The notes beneath the pieces were generated by a model that saw only the letters and a list, made by a program, of their open reading frames with translations, was not told where the DNA came from and did no database searches. From G963677085 sp963677085 (GTDB lineage: Bacteria; Planctomycetota; Planctomycetia; Pirellulales; Thermoguttaceae): 64,000 nucleotides of DNA. Each line of letters begins with the position of its first letter. Positions within the stretch are counted from its first letter, which is position 1. Shown here one piece after another: positions 35,318 through 44,246 of the stretch. The stretch spans positions 310,001 through 374,000 of the forward strand of contig CAXXFH010000005.1 of the NCBI GenBank assembly GCA_963677085.2, written 5' to 3'. The translations under genes and the position numbers were made by a program.

Positions 35318-36499
35318 TTAGTGCTGCTCCTTCGCTTTGGCGTCGACCTCGTCGAGCTTGAATCGGGTGCAGACCACCGAGTGTTTCTTCTTGCCTGGCC
35401 AATATTTAATGTAAGTGGTGGCCAGCAGAGTGCCGTCGGGCAGCAATTCCAAGCCCGGGTAGCCGCAATCGCCGCCGGCGAAGCTGTGCAGCAGCTTCAA
35501 GCGATATTGGCCCTCGCGACCGTTGACGATGTCGTCGTAGGTGCCGACCCAACCGACGAAATGTCCCTTCGTCGGACTCTTGGCCGCCGTGTCGCGGAAG
35601 ACCACTACCAGTCGGCCGTCAGGCGCATAAACGGCCTGATGCCGGTCGCCGCTCAGGCTGCCGGGCAACTGCTGTGGGGCCGACCAGTTCTTGCCCTCGT
35701 CGTCGGAGACCATCCAATGGGCGTTGATCGTGCGATTGTTTTCTCGCATCAGGCAAAGCAGTTGTTTGCCGTTGGGCGAGCGAATAAAGCAGGGTTCACA
35801 CGGCTTGTAGCCGGGCAGATCGCAGATTACTTCGACCGGCCCCCAAGTGAGTCCGCCGTCGTCGGAAATGCTTTGGACCACGTGGTTCGACCACCGGTCC
35901 GGATCGCCAGGGCGCCGCGTGTTAGTGGCGGCAAGCAGCTTCTTGCCATCTTCGATGGGGATGATCGTAGACCAAGGCATCACGCCGCGCACGCCGTGTT
36001 CCAAGGGAATACCGGTGCCCTGCATCTCGGTCCAGGTTTGGGCCTCGTCCTCGGAATAGGCCTGAACGAGTTCGCCCGACTTATCCGCCGCCTGGGCAAA
36101 CACGAACAGACGCGACTTGCCCTGCGGATCGGTCAAACGATAGATGGCCGGACAGTTCCTTGCCTTGCGCCAGCTATCGGGCACGGGCAACAAGTCGCTC
36201 CAGCTGCGGCCCCCATCGATGCTCTTTTTCATCGGCCCACAGGCTCCTCCGTGACCGTAGGTCCACACGGCGAAGACGGTCTTGCCGTCGGGCAGCAATT
36301 CCGTGGTCGGGTGGCCCTGATAGACCTCTTCCGTACCGGGCTCGATGACCACATGGCGGTCGGTTTCCTGCGACAGGTCGATCAGCGGGACGGAAAACGT
36401 GCGTAAGACCGTCGTCGATTGCTCGGGCATGTCGTCGGCTAAAGCAAGGCTTCCGGTGCAACAGGCGGCGAGCAGCAGCGTGCCGATCGAGGATTTCAT
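35318..36499 (-). CDS. Secreted sialidase-like BNR-repeat glycosidase
   Basis: The ATG at 36499 follows GGAGGT, giving 393 residues with a signal peptide ending near LALAD. The body is a six-bladed propeller with Asp-box repeats (SIDGGRSWSDL, SEDEAQTWTEM, SDDGGLTWGPV, SDDEGKNWSAP), as in exo-alpha-sialidases and related hydrolases. CGYPGLELLPDGTLLATTY near the end matches the family's conserved last blade. It may remove sialic or other acidic sugars from glycans in the periplasm or outside. True sialidase activity needs an arginine triad that I cannot assign with confidence, so another glycan substrate is possible. Confidence 0.82.
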   Translation of the reverse strand: MKSSIGTLLLAACCTGSLALADDMPEQSTTVLRTFSVPLIDLSQETDRHVVIEPGTEEVYQGHPTTELLPDGKTVFAVWTYGHGGACGPMKKSIDGGRSWSDLLPVPDSWRKARNCPAIYRLTDPQGKSRLFVFAQAADKSGELVQAYSEDEAQTWTEMQGTGIPLEHGVRGVMPWSTIIPIEDGKKLLAATNTRRPGDPDRWSNHVVQSISDDGGLTWGPVEVICDLPGYKPCEPCFIRSPNGKQLLCLMRENNRTINAHWMVSDDEGKNWSAPQQLPGSLSGDRHQAVYAPDGRLVVVFRDTAAKSPTKGHFVGWVGTYDDIVNGREGQYRLKLLHSFAGGDCGYPGLELLPDGTLLATTYIKYWPGKKKHSVVCTRFKLDEVDAKAKEQH

Positions 36500-36620
36500 G
36501 GCAGGCACCTCCGGAGACAGGGGGACGGGACAGTATATATACTAGCGTTATAACATTCGCGTTGCCGCTTTGCAAGGGTTGCGGACTTGTCGGAGTGTTT
36601 AGGGGCGAGACCGGCTTGCC

Positions 36621-37616
36621 TCAGATAGTGGGCAGACTGGCCACCACGGCGTCGATCATCTCCAGGTCGTCGTCGGACAACTGCAGATCGCCCGCGGCTG
36701 CGTTGCTGGCTACTTGTTCGACGGTGCGCGCCCCACAAAGCACATGGGTTACCCCCGGTTGAGAGAATGTCCACGCAATCACCAACTGCGACACACTCGC
36801 ATCAAGTCGCTGGGCCAGGGGCTGAAGCTCTTCGAGACATGCCTGAATCCGCTCGCGGTTTTCAACACTAAAACGCGGAGTACTGCGACGCAAGTCGCCT
36901 TCGCCGAACTCCCGGTCGGGTGAAAGACTGCCAGTAAGCAGGCCGTTGGCGAGCGGCGAATAGGCGAGTACCGCAATGTTGTTGTCGCGGCAGTGGTTGA
37001 GCACGCCGTTGCTGGCGATTTGTCGATCGAGCATGTTGTACAGCTCTTGAGCCGTGTCGATCGGGCCGTAGGCCTTCATTTGATCGAGCGAGGCGTTCGA
37101 CACCCCGATCGCGCGAATTTTGCCTTCGTCCTTCAATTTAAGCAGTTCTCCCATCGTGTCTTCGATGGGCGTGGTGCGTTCCTGCCAATGGGTCTGGTAG
37201 AGATCGATGTAGTCGGTACCGAGTCGTTGCAGGCTCTGTTCGATCTCCCGACGAATAGACTCGGGACCGAGATACCGGTAGATCTTTTTTTCGGAAGGCT
37301 GCGACGCCATTCCAAGTGGAGTAGCGTGGAAGAAAAACTCGCCCTGCTCTCGATCCCAGACCAATCCGCATTTAGTCGCCAGGATCACCTCGTCTCGCCG
37401 CTTGGCGATTGCCCGACCGACGATCTCCTCGGATCGCCCATAGCCGTACATGGGAGCCGTGTCGACGAGGTTGATTCCGTGATCGAGGGATGACTGGATG
37501 GCACGAACCGCTTCATTTTCCTCGGTTCCACCCCACATCCACCCCCCAATTGCCCAGGTTCCAAGGCCAATCACCGACGCATTGATACGAGAATTTCCTA
37601 AAAACCGATACTGCAT
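36621..37616 (-). CDS. Aldo/keto reductase
   Basis: The ATG at 37616 gives 331 residues. The TIM-barrel aldo/keto reductase pattern is complete: IGLGTWAIGGWMWGG near residue 17, GINLVDTAPMYGYGRSEEIVGRAI near 48 (Asp and Tyr of the catalytic tetrad), VILATKCGLVWD (Lys), YIDLYQTHWQ near 145 (His), IGVSNASLDQM and VIAWTFSQPGVTHVLCGARTVEQV for NADPH binding. It reduces carbonyls or oxidises alcohols of sugars or other small molecules in the cytoplasm. It stands between glycan-degrading genes, so a sugar substrate is likely. Confidence 0.9.
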   Translation of the reverse strand: MQYRFLGNSRINASVIGLGTWAIGGWMWGGTEENEAVRAIQSSLDHGINLVDTAPMYGYGRSEEIVGRAIAKRRDEVILATKCGLVWDREQGEFFFHATPLGMASQPSEKKIYRYLGPESIRREIEQSLQRLGTDYIDLYQTHWQERTTPIEDTMGELLKLKDEGKIRAIGVSNASLDQMKAYGPIDTAQELYNMLDRQIASNGVLNHCRDNNIAVLAYSPLANGLLTGSLSPDREFGEGDLRRSTPRFSVENRERIQACLEELQPLAQRLDASVSQLVIAWTFSQPGVTHVLCGARTVEQVASNAAAGDLQLSDDDLEMIDAVVASLPTI

Positions 37617-37983
37617 CAAACCACTCCCATCCGAATGCCGTCGCGGCGGCCAGAAAGACCCTGCATCTTCTCAGTCTTTGCGGCCAACGTCAACGGTACC
37701 CCTGGCGGATCATACTGCATGCATCGAGCGAGTGGTTTTTCGGCCATGCCCCTAGCCCTCCGTGGTTTCGGGCAGTATGCTGAAGGGATCGCCAATTCAG
37801 GGGTAGTGCCGGTGACCATCCAATGTAGCGTGTCGTTGCCTCGGATGGGTGTTTGGCTAAGCTAAAGGGCGACCGAAAAACAATTTGCCATTTTCCAGGG
37901 CGAACGTGAGGGCTGTCGCGAAGCACGGCCCGGCGAAGCGGCAAGTTATTTATTGGTCGATCCTAAAAGTCCAGGATTGAGCT
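37617..37983. other. Divergent intergenic region with a short dispersed repeat copy
   Basis: The promoters of the aldo/keto reductase (minus) and the GntR gene (plus) lie here. The only recognisable sequence is one copy of a 66-bp repeat at 37880-37945. Confidence 0.45.
37880..37945 (+). repeat. 66-bp dispersed repeat, copy A
   Basis: ACAATTTGCC at the left and TCGCGAAGCACGG-CCGG-GAA-CGGCA at the right match a second 66-bp copy at 57597-57662 with identical spacing; the middle differs. Both copies lie upstream of plus-strand genes. Confidence 0.5.
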
Positions 37984-38628
37984 ATGAGTGAAGAGCTTCT
38001 CTCCCATCGCGTTTACGACTGGTTGATGCAGCGACTCCTAAGCAGGGAATTGAAGCCCGGCGACCGGTTGAATCGCCGTCAGGTAGCCGAGCAGGTGGGG
38101 GTGAGTGTAGCGCCCGCCCTCGAAGCGATGTTGCAGCTCGAAGGAGAGGGCTTTCTTGAGACCATCCCCCGTCAGGGTACCCGGGTAAGGCAAATCGACC
38201 CGGTGGAGGTTCGCGGCCAGCTCTATCTTCGTGAGGCCATCGAGGTTCAGGCCGCACGGCTCTATTGCGGACAGGCTGTTATTGAAAACGAACCGAACCT
38301 GTTGAAGTTAGCCGACGTGGTCGACGCCTCGGACCCTTACGTTGAGGAGAACTGGCAGGCGGAGATCAAATTCCATCGTGCTCTGATGGAACTGGCGCAA
38401 TGTCCCGTGCTGCTCAACGCATTTGACCACGTCATGCGCCACAGCCTGTTCTACTCGGTCAATCAGGTGTTGCCACCGCCTCGGGTGAAGAGCATTCCCG
38501 ACCGCCACCATCAACTCGTGCGCCATCTGCAGACCGAAGACCCCGACGAAGCCGACCGCGTGATGCGCGAACATCATCGCGCCCGAATCGAGAAGGCCGT
38601 CCGTCAGACGGAGCAAGTGGGAGCGTAA
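37984..38628 (+). CDS. GntR-family regulator (FadR/FCD subfamily)
   Basis: The 214-residue protein has a GntR winged helix at residues 8-75 (YDWLMQRLLSRELKPGDRLNRRQVAEQVGVSVAPALEAMLQLEGEGFLE in two parts) and an all-helical FCD ligand domain (REAIEVQAARLY, then FHRALMELAQCPVL and DRHHQLVRHLQTEDPDEADRVMREHH), where Asp and His residues usually bind a metal and an organic acid. It probably represses or activates nearby sugar-acid or glycan genes, either the divergent aldo/keto reductase or the alpha-galactosidase. No operator was identified with confidence. Confidence 0.87.
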   Translation: MSEELLSHRVYDWLMQRLLSRELKPGDRLNRRQVAEQVGVSVAPALEAMLQLEGEGFLETIPRQGTRVRQIDPVEVRGQLYLREAIEVQAARLYCGQAVIENEPNLLKLADVVDASDPYVEENWQAEIKFHRALMELAQCPVLLNAFDHVMRHSLFYSVNQVLPPPRVKSIPDRHHQLVRHLQTEDPDEADRVMREHHRARIEKAVRQTEQVGA

Positions 38629-38648
38629 CGCGTCTGGCGTGGTTATCT

Positions 38649-41189
38649 CTACTGGCCTGCTGCCACTTCGGTTGCTGGAGCTATGCGTTCATAGCGGAAC
38701 ACGGCGAAACCCGGTTGGTCGACAATCTCGATTGGCAACCCGTGCGAAAGTAGATCTTGCGCCGGATAATCGAACGCCGTTTCCTCGGCGGCCAGTTGTA
38801 CGAAGCGATAGGTCGCCTTCGGATCGAGGCCGTGCAGCAGGAAATGCTGTGTCGCCATGGGACTTTTCGGGCGGCGGAATATTTGCACCATGCCTTTTCC
38901 CTTTTCCGGCAGGTCGAACTGCCAGCCGATCCAGACGTTGTCGTCGAGACTGTGTTCCGTCAACGGCCAGTAATCGCCGTAGTAACAATCGGCCACGCTG
39001 CGCCATTGACGCAACAGCCGCGAGGCCGTGGCGTAGTCCAAGTCACGAAGGCGAATATCGAGTCCGATTGCCAAAAACACGGTCGTGTCGCTCCAAAATG
39101 CGTAAGGAACAATCGGAAGGTCATTCGCCGTTTTGTTCTGGCTGGTCGAGAAACGCGTGTCGCGCCAGGCTGTGCACGTGCCGTGGGCGGGCAACCACTG
39201 TGAGAGGCCGTGGGTCATGCACTGGTTGCCAAGCGAATGAAGCCGATGATCCGACCGCAGAAGAGGAATCGAGCGCCGCATCGTTTCCAAATCATTGCGT
39301 CGTCCGCCCGACGCGCACGAATCGATGAGCATCTCGGGATGGCGCCGCCGCAGTTCGTCCCACGTGGCCAGATAGCCGCAGACATGACGGATTTCCGAGA
39401 TCCCTTGGCGATCCTCGGAGTCGTGGTTTCGCCAATGGGAGAGCGGACTTTGATTGAAATCCTGTCGGTAGAGATCGATGGCATTGTCCACGAGAACCTT
39501 ATCGATGCGTTCGGTCAGCCACCGCCGGGCTTCGGGAATTCCCAGGTTTACGAGGCTTCCGCCCAAGATCCATTCCGGGCGGTTCTCGGTCAGCCAGGTA
39601 CTGCCGCAAACGGTCTCTGGCTCGAACCACAGCAAGGTCTTGATCCCTCGGGCGTGCGCATGGTCGCTGACCGGTTTGATCCCACGCGGAAAGCGTTTTG
39701 TGTCGACTTGCCAATCGCCGCGGGTGTCGTACCATTGATGTTTCACCGGGTACCAGCCTGCGTCCATCCACCAGTAGTCGGGCGCAACTCCTTCTTCGCA
39801 GTAGCGATCGAGCGACATCTTCTGGTTGGCCTCAGTCGCATCGACCATTTCGTTGTATAGACCCGACGTGCCGGCGAGGACGATCGGCTTGGGTAGATTG
39901 CCATAAGGGCGTGGGACAGCGTGAGCCATCATCCAACGACGCCATAGGTTTTGCGAACGTTGGTATTCACCATCGTAAAAGAGCAAAACGGTCGACGGCG
40001 TACGAATTTCTTCGCCGGGCTGAAGTCGAAGACTGGTCAATTCCTGGCCAGCCGAAACGTCCAGCCGCATAGTCTTGTCGCGTCGAAACTCAGCCACCCA
40101 TTGCCCTGGCCAACCGACCACTACGATGACGCCCCCCTCGGCCCATTGGACATTGTAATACGGCCATTCGCCGTCCGTTGGACGACCGCCGTTGGGAGCG
40201 AAGCGTCGATAAGCATTGGTTCCAAGCACGGTAGTCTGGGGGCAATAACTGACCGGTGAACAGCAGTCGCCCCGATGATGGTGCAGAACAAACTCATCGG
40301 TGTCGCTCCGTTGCAGCTCAATGTCGACCGATCGAATACCACTTAGCAGCGGTGTGTCGGTCGGGCCGCGATTGGCGAAGTACACGGTCCATTCGACAAC
40401 CGGGTAGTCGACGTAAACGATCGCTTCACAACGAACTTCGAGAGACGTCTCGGGATCGGTAAAGATGTGCGTCGTTTGGCTACGGTTTTGGTCGAGCGAC
40501 TTGGTTTCGCTTTCACACTTCCAACGCCCCAACAACTCGCGAGATGAAGCATTTCCGTAGTGAAAACAGAACGGCACGTCTTTGGGCAGCGACGACTCGG
40601 CGAATGGCAAATCGCCGAGCCAAAGGGACTTGCCGTCCTGCTGCACAACTCGTGCTTCAGCCCAGTCGGCCTGATCACAAGAAATGCCGTCGCCACCATC
40701 AAGGACTTCGAGCGTCAGATGTCGACAACCGGTAATATCGATATCCACCGGCATGCCGGCCACACCTTCCCGTAACACGGGCGACCGAAAGAGTTCTTTC
40801 CCGTCGGCGAGAACAGCAAAAACGACACTGCCGCGACCAGGCATGGTCTGACTATTGCTATCAACGCCCACGACCGCATGAAACGACTTTGCCCGAGGTG
40901 GCAACGTGACGATCACCTTACTTGGCGCATGGCAGTAAAGTCCTTGACGATATTGCTGGTCGACAATGGTCAACGGCTTGCCTGCCCGACTGTTCACACA
41001 CACCGGATCGTGGTTGTAGACCACCGATATGTGTGATGACGGTAACGGTTCGACCGTCGTTCGTGCTTCGAAACGCGTTTCCGCCCAAGCCCTCGCTTTT
41101 TGAAGTTCCTCAGCCGTCGGCACTACCGCACTTGTTTGGGCACTCGTGGAAACAAGCAACACAACAGCAAGAAGGCCAATGCGTGACAT
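38649..41189 (-). CDS. Secreted alpha-galactosidase (GH36-type) with NPCBM domain
   Basis: This 846-residue protein has a signal peptide (RIGLLAVVLLVSTSAQTSA), an NPCBM sugar-binding domain at about 45-185 (QQYRQGLYCHAPSKVIVTLP, VVFAVLADGKELFRS, ITGCRHLTLEVLDGG), a beta-sandwich and a GH36-like catalytic barrel. DYWWMDAGWYP (471-481), WFEPETV (521-527), YRQDFNQ (574-580, Asp577 as probable nucleophile) and DSCASGGRR (623-631) are the active-site motifs. It should remove terminal alpha-galactose from glycans outside the cytoplasm. It is followed on the same strand by no further gene; the GntR genes on either side are candidate regulators. Confidence 0.9.
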   Translation of the reverse strand: MSRIGLLAVVLLVSTSAQTSAVVPTAEELQKARAWAETRFEARTTVEPLPSSHISVVYNHDPVCVNSRAGKPLTIVDQQYRQGLYCHAPSKVIVTLPPRAKSFHAVVGVDSNSQTMPGRGSVVFAVLADGKELFRSPVLREGVAGMPVDIDITGCRHLTLEVLDGGDGISCDQADWAEARVVQQDGKSLWLGDLPFAESSLPKDVPFCFHYGNASSRELLGRWKCESETKSLDQNRSQTTHIFTDPETSLEVRCEAIVYVDYPVVEWTVYFANRGPTDTPLLSGIRSVDIELQRSDTDEFVLHHHRGDCCSPVSYCPQTTVLGTNAYRRFAPNGGRPTDGEWPYYNVQWAEGGVIVVVGWPGQWVAEFRRDKTMRLDVSAGQELTSLRLQPGEEIRTPSTVLLFYDGEYQRSQNLWRRWMMAHAVPRPYGNLPKPIVLAGTSGLYNEMVDATEANQKMSLDRYCEEGVAPDYWWMDAGWYPVKHQWYDTRGDWQVDTKRFPRGIKPVSDHAHARGIKTLLWFEPETVCGSTWLTENRPEWILGGSLVNLGIPEARRWLTERIDKVLVDNAIDLYRQDFNQSPLSHWRNHDSEDRQGISEIRHVCGYLATWDELRRRHPEMLIDSCASGGRRNDLETMRRSIPLLRSDHRLHSLGNQCMTHGLSQWLPAHGTCTAWRDTRFSTSQNKTANDLPIVPYAFWSDTTVFLAIGLDIRLRDLDYATASRLLRQWRSVADCYYGDYWPLTEHSLDDNVWIGWQFDLPEKGKGMVQIFRRPKSPMATQHFLLHGLDPKATYRFVQLAAEETAFDYPAQDLLSHGLPIEIVDQPGFAVFRYERIAPATEVAAGQ

Positions 41190-41324
41190 GAGACGGTCTC
41201 CTGGTGGGAAGGGGGAGGTGGAAGCTCTGGCGTAGTCACTTAATGAAGCCGGTTGAGGATTTGTGGGCAGGAGAAGTTTCTCGTCAAGTCCTCCAGTTGT
41301 GGGGCGAATCTGGCAAAAAAAGGT

Positions 41325-42134
41325 CTATTCGGAGGCCTTTTTTTCAATGCGTTGGCGAAACTCTCGCGGAAAGTCGCCGGGCGGTGAGGGTTGGTCGTAG
41401 GGTATGTTTTGCTCTAGGGCGTCGAAGCGTCCGAGCAAATTGCGACGGGCACGAGCGTGGTGCTCGATCATAGCCGTTCGGGCGTTCTCGGAACTATGGT
41501 TGCGGATTGCCTCGAATATCGCGTCATGCAACTCCCAATTGACCATCATGTATTCGACGAAGTTGGGCCAGGCGTCTGGCGGGTCGGTGCGAAAACCGAA
41601 TGTCTGCAGCAGAGCCTCCGTGTTGCCGAGTACCTTGATTGTCTCGCTGTTTCCCGCGGCGCGAAGAACCGTCAGGTGAAACGCCAGATCGGCCAATTGC
41701 CACGCCTCGGTGGCTTCTTCGTTCGGCATCGCGGCAAACCGTGGCAGTTGGGCCTTCATTTGGCCAACGTGACGTTGCAGGTCATCGAGTTCGGCGTCGG
41801 TAATTCGCCGCGCGGCGACCGAGGCGGCGTGGCATTCCAGCACCTCGCGCAGTTCAAGTAGTTCGATAAGCTGCTGCCGTGTTCGCTGTCTGACGAACAT
41901 GCCGCGGCGTGGAATGTGCTCGACGAAACCCTCGCTTGCCAAGAGGTGAAGGGCTTCGCGGATCGGGCCGATGCTTGTGCCGGTCTGCTGGGCAATCGCG
42001 TCGGGCGAAAGACGTTGCCCCGCGGCAAAATCGCCCGCAAGCAACCGGATCCGCAACGAATCGTAGACGGCGACCTTGGTCATGACATAAGCAGACGTGA
42101 GGGGGGAGGGAGCGCTGTGGTAGGCGGGGGCCAT
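41325..42134 (-). CDS. GntR-family regulator (FCD subfamily)
   Basis: The product has 269 residues from 42134, or 252 from the ATG at 42083, which begins MTKVAVYDSLRIRLL as GntR proteins usually do. A winged helix covers about residues 18-85 (AIAQQTGTSIGPIREALHLLASEGFVEHIPRRGMFV) and an FCD domain follows (LLELREVLECHAASVAA, DLAFHLTVLRAAGN, NWELHDAIFEAI, MIEHHARARR). It lies between the alpha-galactosidase and sulfatase genes on the same strand, so it may control either. The ligand is unknown; FCD proteins commonly sense sugar acids. Confidence 0.86.
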   Translation of the reverse strand: MAPAYHSAPSPLTSAYVMTKVAVYDSLRIRLLAGDFAAGQRLSPDAIAQQTGTSIGPIREALHLLASEGFVEHIPRRGMFVRQRTRQQLIELLELREVLECHAASVAARRITDAELDDLQRHVGQMKAQLPRFAAMPNEEATEAWQLADLAFHLTVLRAAGNSETIKVLGNTEALLQTFGFRTDPPDAWPNFVEYMMVNWELHDAIFEAIRNHSSENARTAMIEHHARARRNLLGRFDALEQNIPYDQPSPPGDFPREFRQRIEKKASE

Positions 42135-42286
42135 ATAAATTAGGATCTCTCAGGATAATTGATTATATCGATGCCGTCGCTGAATGCAAGACAACCAAGT
42201 TGCTTTTTTTCTAGAGAGAAAACATGCACCTGGACACAGCCGGACCCAACGAACCTCCCAGACGGGGGGCTGGCCGTTACGCTCGA

Positions 42287-43846
42287 TTACTGCGACGCAG
42301 CGATTGGCCGACTGTGGCCCTGCTCGCGGTATTTTTCGAGCAAGGCGTGGAGGCGGGCGACGACCTCGGGCCGTTCGAGATAGAGATTCTTCTGCTCCGT
42401 CGGATCGTCCGCTAAGTTGTAAAGCTGGCCTTGCGGTTCGCCCGCCTTCAGCTTATTGGCCGGAATCCTGGCCGGGTGCGTGAAGCCGCCCGAACCGCAA
42501 CCCTCGATCAATTTCCAGTCACCTTGGCGGATCGCAAACATGCCATTGCACGAGTGGTGGACGGTCGCCTCGCGGATCGGCTCCTTGGTTTTGCCCAGCC
42601 AAGCGGGCAGCATATTGTAGCTGTCTTCGGCCGCGTTGGACGGAAGCTGCTTGCCAACGATAGCTGCGACCGTCGCCAGCAGGTCGGTCTGGCAGGTGGT
42701 CTGTTCGCAGACGCTGCCCGGAGCGACCTTGTTCGGCCACCGCACGAAGAACGGCACCCGATGACCGCCTTCCCAGATGTCGGCCTTCTGTCCTCGCAAA
42801 CCGCCATTGGCATCATGTCCCCATTTTGCGATGTCGCCGTCGGGCCAGTGAGCCCCGTTGTCGCTGGTCAGAACCAGTAGCGTATTTTCGGCTAAACCTT
42901 TGCGCTCAAGGACTTTCATCACTTGGCCGACCGTCCAATCGACTTGTACCACGAAATCTCCGTAGTATCCGGCTCCACTGCGGCCGCGGAACTCGTCGGT
43001 AGGCATCCACGGTGTGTGCGGAGCAGACAACGGGAAGTAGAGAAAGAACGGATGGCCGTCCTGCTGGCGATCGATAAACTTGACCGCCTTTTCCGTAATC
43101 GTGGGCAATACGTCAATGTGCTGAAATTCGGGAGCGATCGGGCCTTTCCGCCAAAAACCACCGCCATCCTGCCGGCGGTGCTTACTGCCTTCGGTGGTTT
43201 CGGTTGGCTGCTCGACGGCACGGTCGTTGAGCACATAAACGTACGGTTCCATATCGAGAGAAGCCGGGATGCCGAAGAAGTAATCGAAGCCCACGGTCAC
43301 CGGCCCCGGCCTTAGCGGCTGTGCGTAGTCAACCGGCGGCTGCGCCTTTTCGTTAGCAGCGTCTGGGTCGGGACTTTGCAGACCGAGGTGCCATTTACCC
43401 ACCGCGCCGGTCCGGTAACCGGCGTCTTTCAGCAACGAAGCGATGGTCGTACGCTCGGGTTCGATCAACGCCCGGGAAAATCCCCAAAGAACGCCACTTT
43501 TCAACCGCGACCGCCAGCTGTAACGCCCGGTCAACAAAGCGTAGCGTGTGGGCGTGCAAACCGACGAGGGCGAATGCGCATCGGTGAACCGCATTCCCTG
43601 GGAAGCAAGCCGGTCAATATGAGGAGTAGGAATTTTCGACGCCGGGTTGTAGCAGCCCGGATCGCCGTAGCCCAGGTCATCGGCAAGTATTAGTACGATA
43701 TTTGGTACACTAGGTTTCTCTGGGTCATCTCCGGCAAATACAGTAGATATTGACAATGCCACGACGGAGACGGTAAGTGTTAGTGTAGCAATTCTGTGTA
43801 GCAAATAGCACGGGTGGGGCCCGCCGCTTCGCGCCGTGGGTTGCAT
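42287..43846 (-). CDS. Secreted type I sulfatase
   Basis: The ATG at 43846 follows GAGGTG, giving 519 residues with a signal peptide ending near VFAGD. VLILADDLGYGDPGCY near residue 52 binds calcium, and SVCTPTRYALLTGRY near 95 is the sulfatase signature CxPxR, whose Cys97 is converted to formylglycine. GYRTGAVGKWHLG and LVLTSDNGAHW are the other family motifs. It hydrolyses sulfate esters, probably of a sulfated glycan as in other planctomycetes; fine specificity is not evident. The formylglycine-generating enzyme must be encoded elsewhere. Confidence 0.93.
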   Translation of the reverse strand: MQPTARSGGPHPCYLLHRIATLTLTVSVVALSISTVFAGDDPEKPSVPNIVLILADDLGYGDPGCYNPASKIPTPHIDRLASQGMRFTDAHSPSSVCTPTRYALLTGRYSWRSRLKSGVLWGFSRALIEPERTTIASLLKDAGYRTGAVGKWHLGLQSPDPDAANEKAQPPVDYAQPLRPGPVTVGFDYFFGIPASLDMEPYVYVLNDRAVEQPTETTEGSKHRRQDGGGFWRKGPIAPEFQHIDVLPTITEKAVKFIDRQQDGHPFFLYFPLSAPHTPWMPTDEFRGRSGAGYYGDFVVQVDWTVGQVMKVLERKGLAENTLLVLTSDNGAHWPDGDIAKWGHDANGGLRGQKADIWEGGHRVPFFVRWPNKVAPGSVCEQTTCQTDLLATVAAIVGKQLPSNAAEDSYNMLPAWLGKTKEPIREATVHHSCNGMFAIRQGDWKLIEGCGSGGFTHPARIPANKLKAGEPQGQLYNLADDPTEQKNLYLERPEVVARLHALLEKYREQGHSRPIAASQ

Positions 43847-44246
43847 AGGAACACCTCGCTGCAATTAGTGATCTGTAGGCGTGGGAATTGCCACGCATCG
43901 CGGTGACACCCAGTATCGATTGATAGTGGACGCAAGTCAAATCGCCCGGGGTAACCTATATGGCAGTGCTACACGCGTTAGGCCTGAATATCCATCGCGT
44001 GGCCACCTACGGGGAAGCCATTGCCACAAACTGAAGAAGATCGGGGGAGTGCAAGCCGATTCATCACCCGCTGGCCAGTCGGAAGTCCAAATACGCCAAT
44101 ATGATGGTCCATAAGAATCGTTGGTCATTGAGCGTTGAAACCAACGTGACCAACAAACAAAAAGGTGTTCGTGGAAGGCTTTTTGCCGGCCCATCAACTC
44201 TTGATAATATCTCTTCAACGCCTCGAAACACCGCTTCGCCAGGACA
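43847..44246. other. Intergenic region, no gene seen
   Basis: This 400-bp stretch upstream of the sulfatase gene holds its promoter and the 3' flank of the SMP-30-like gene. A minus-strand open frame (43937-44218) lacks a ribosome binding site and any family pattern. No repeat or RNA gene was recognised. Confidence 0.4.

Noticed and set aside
43937..44218. 94-codon minus-strand frame upstream of the sulfatase gene
   Set aside because: No ribosome binding site and composition unlike coding sequence; probably intergenic.
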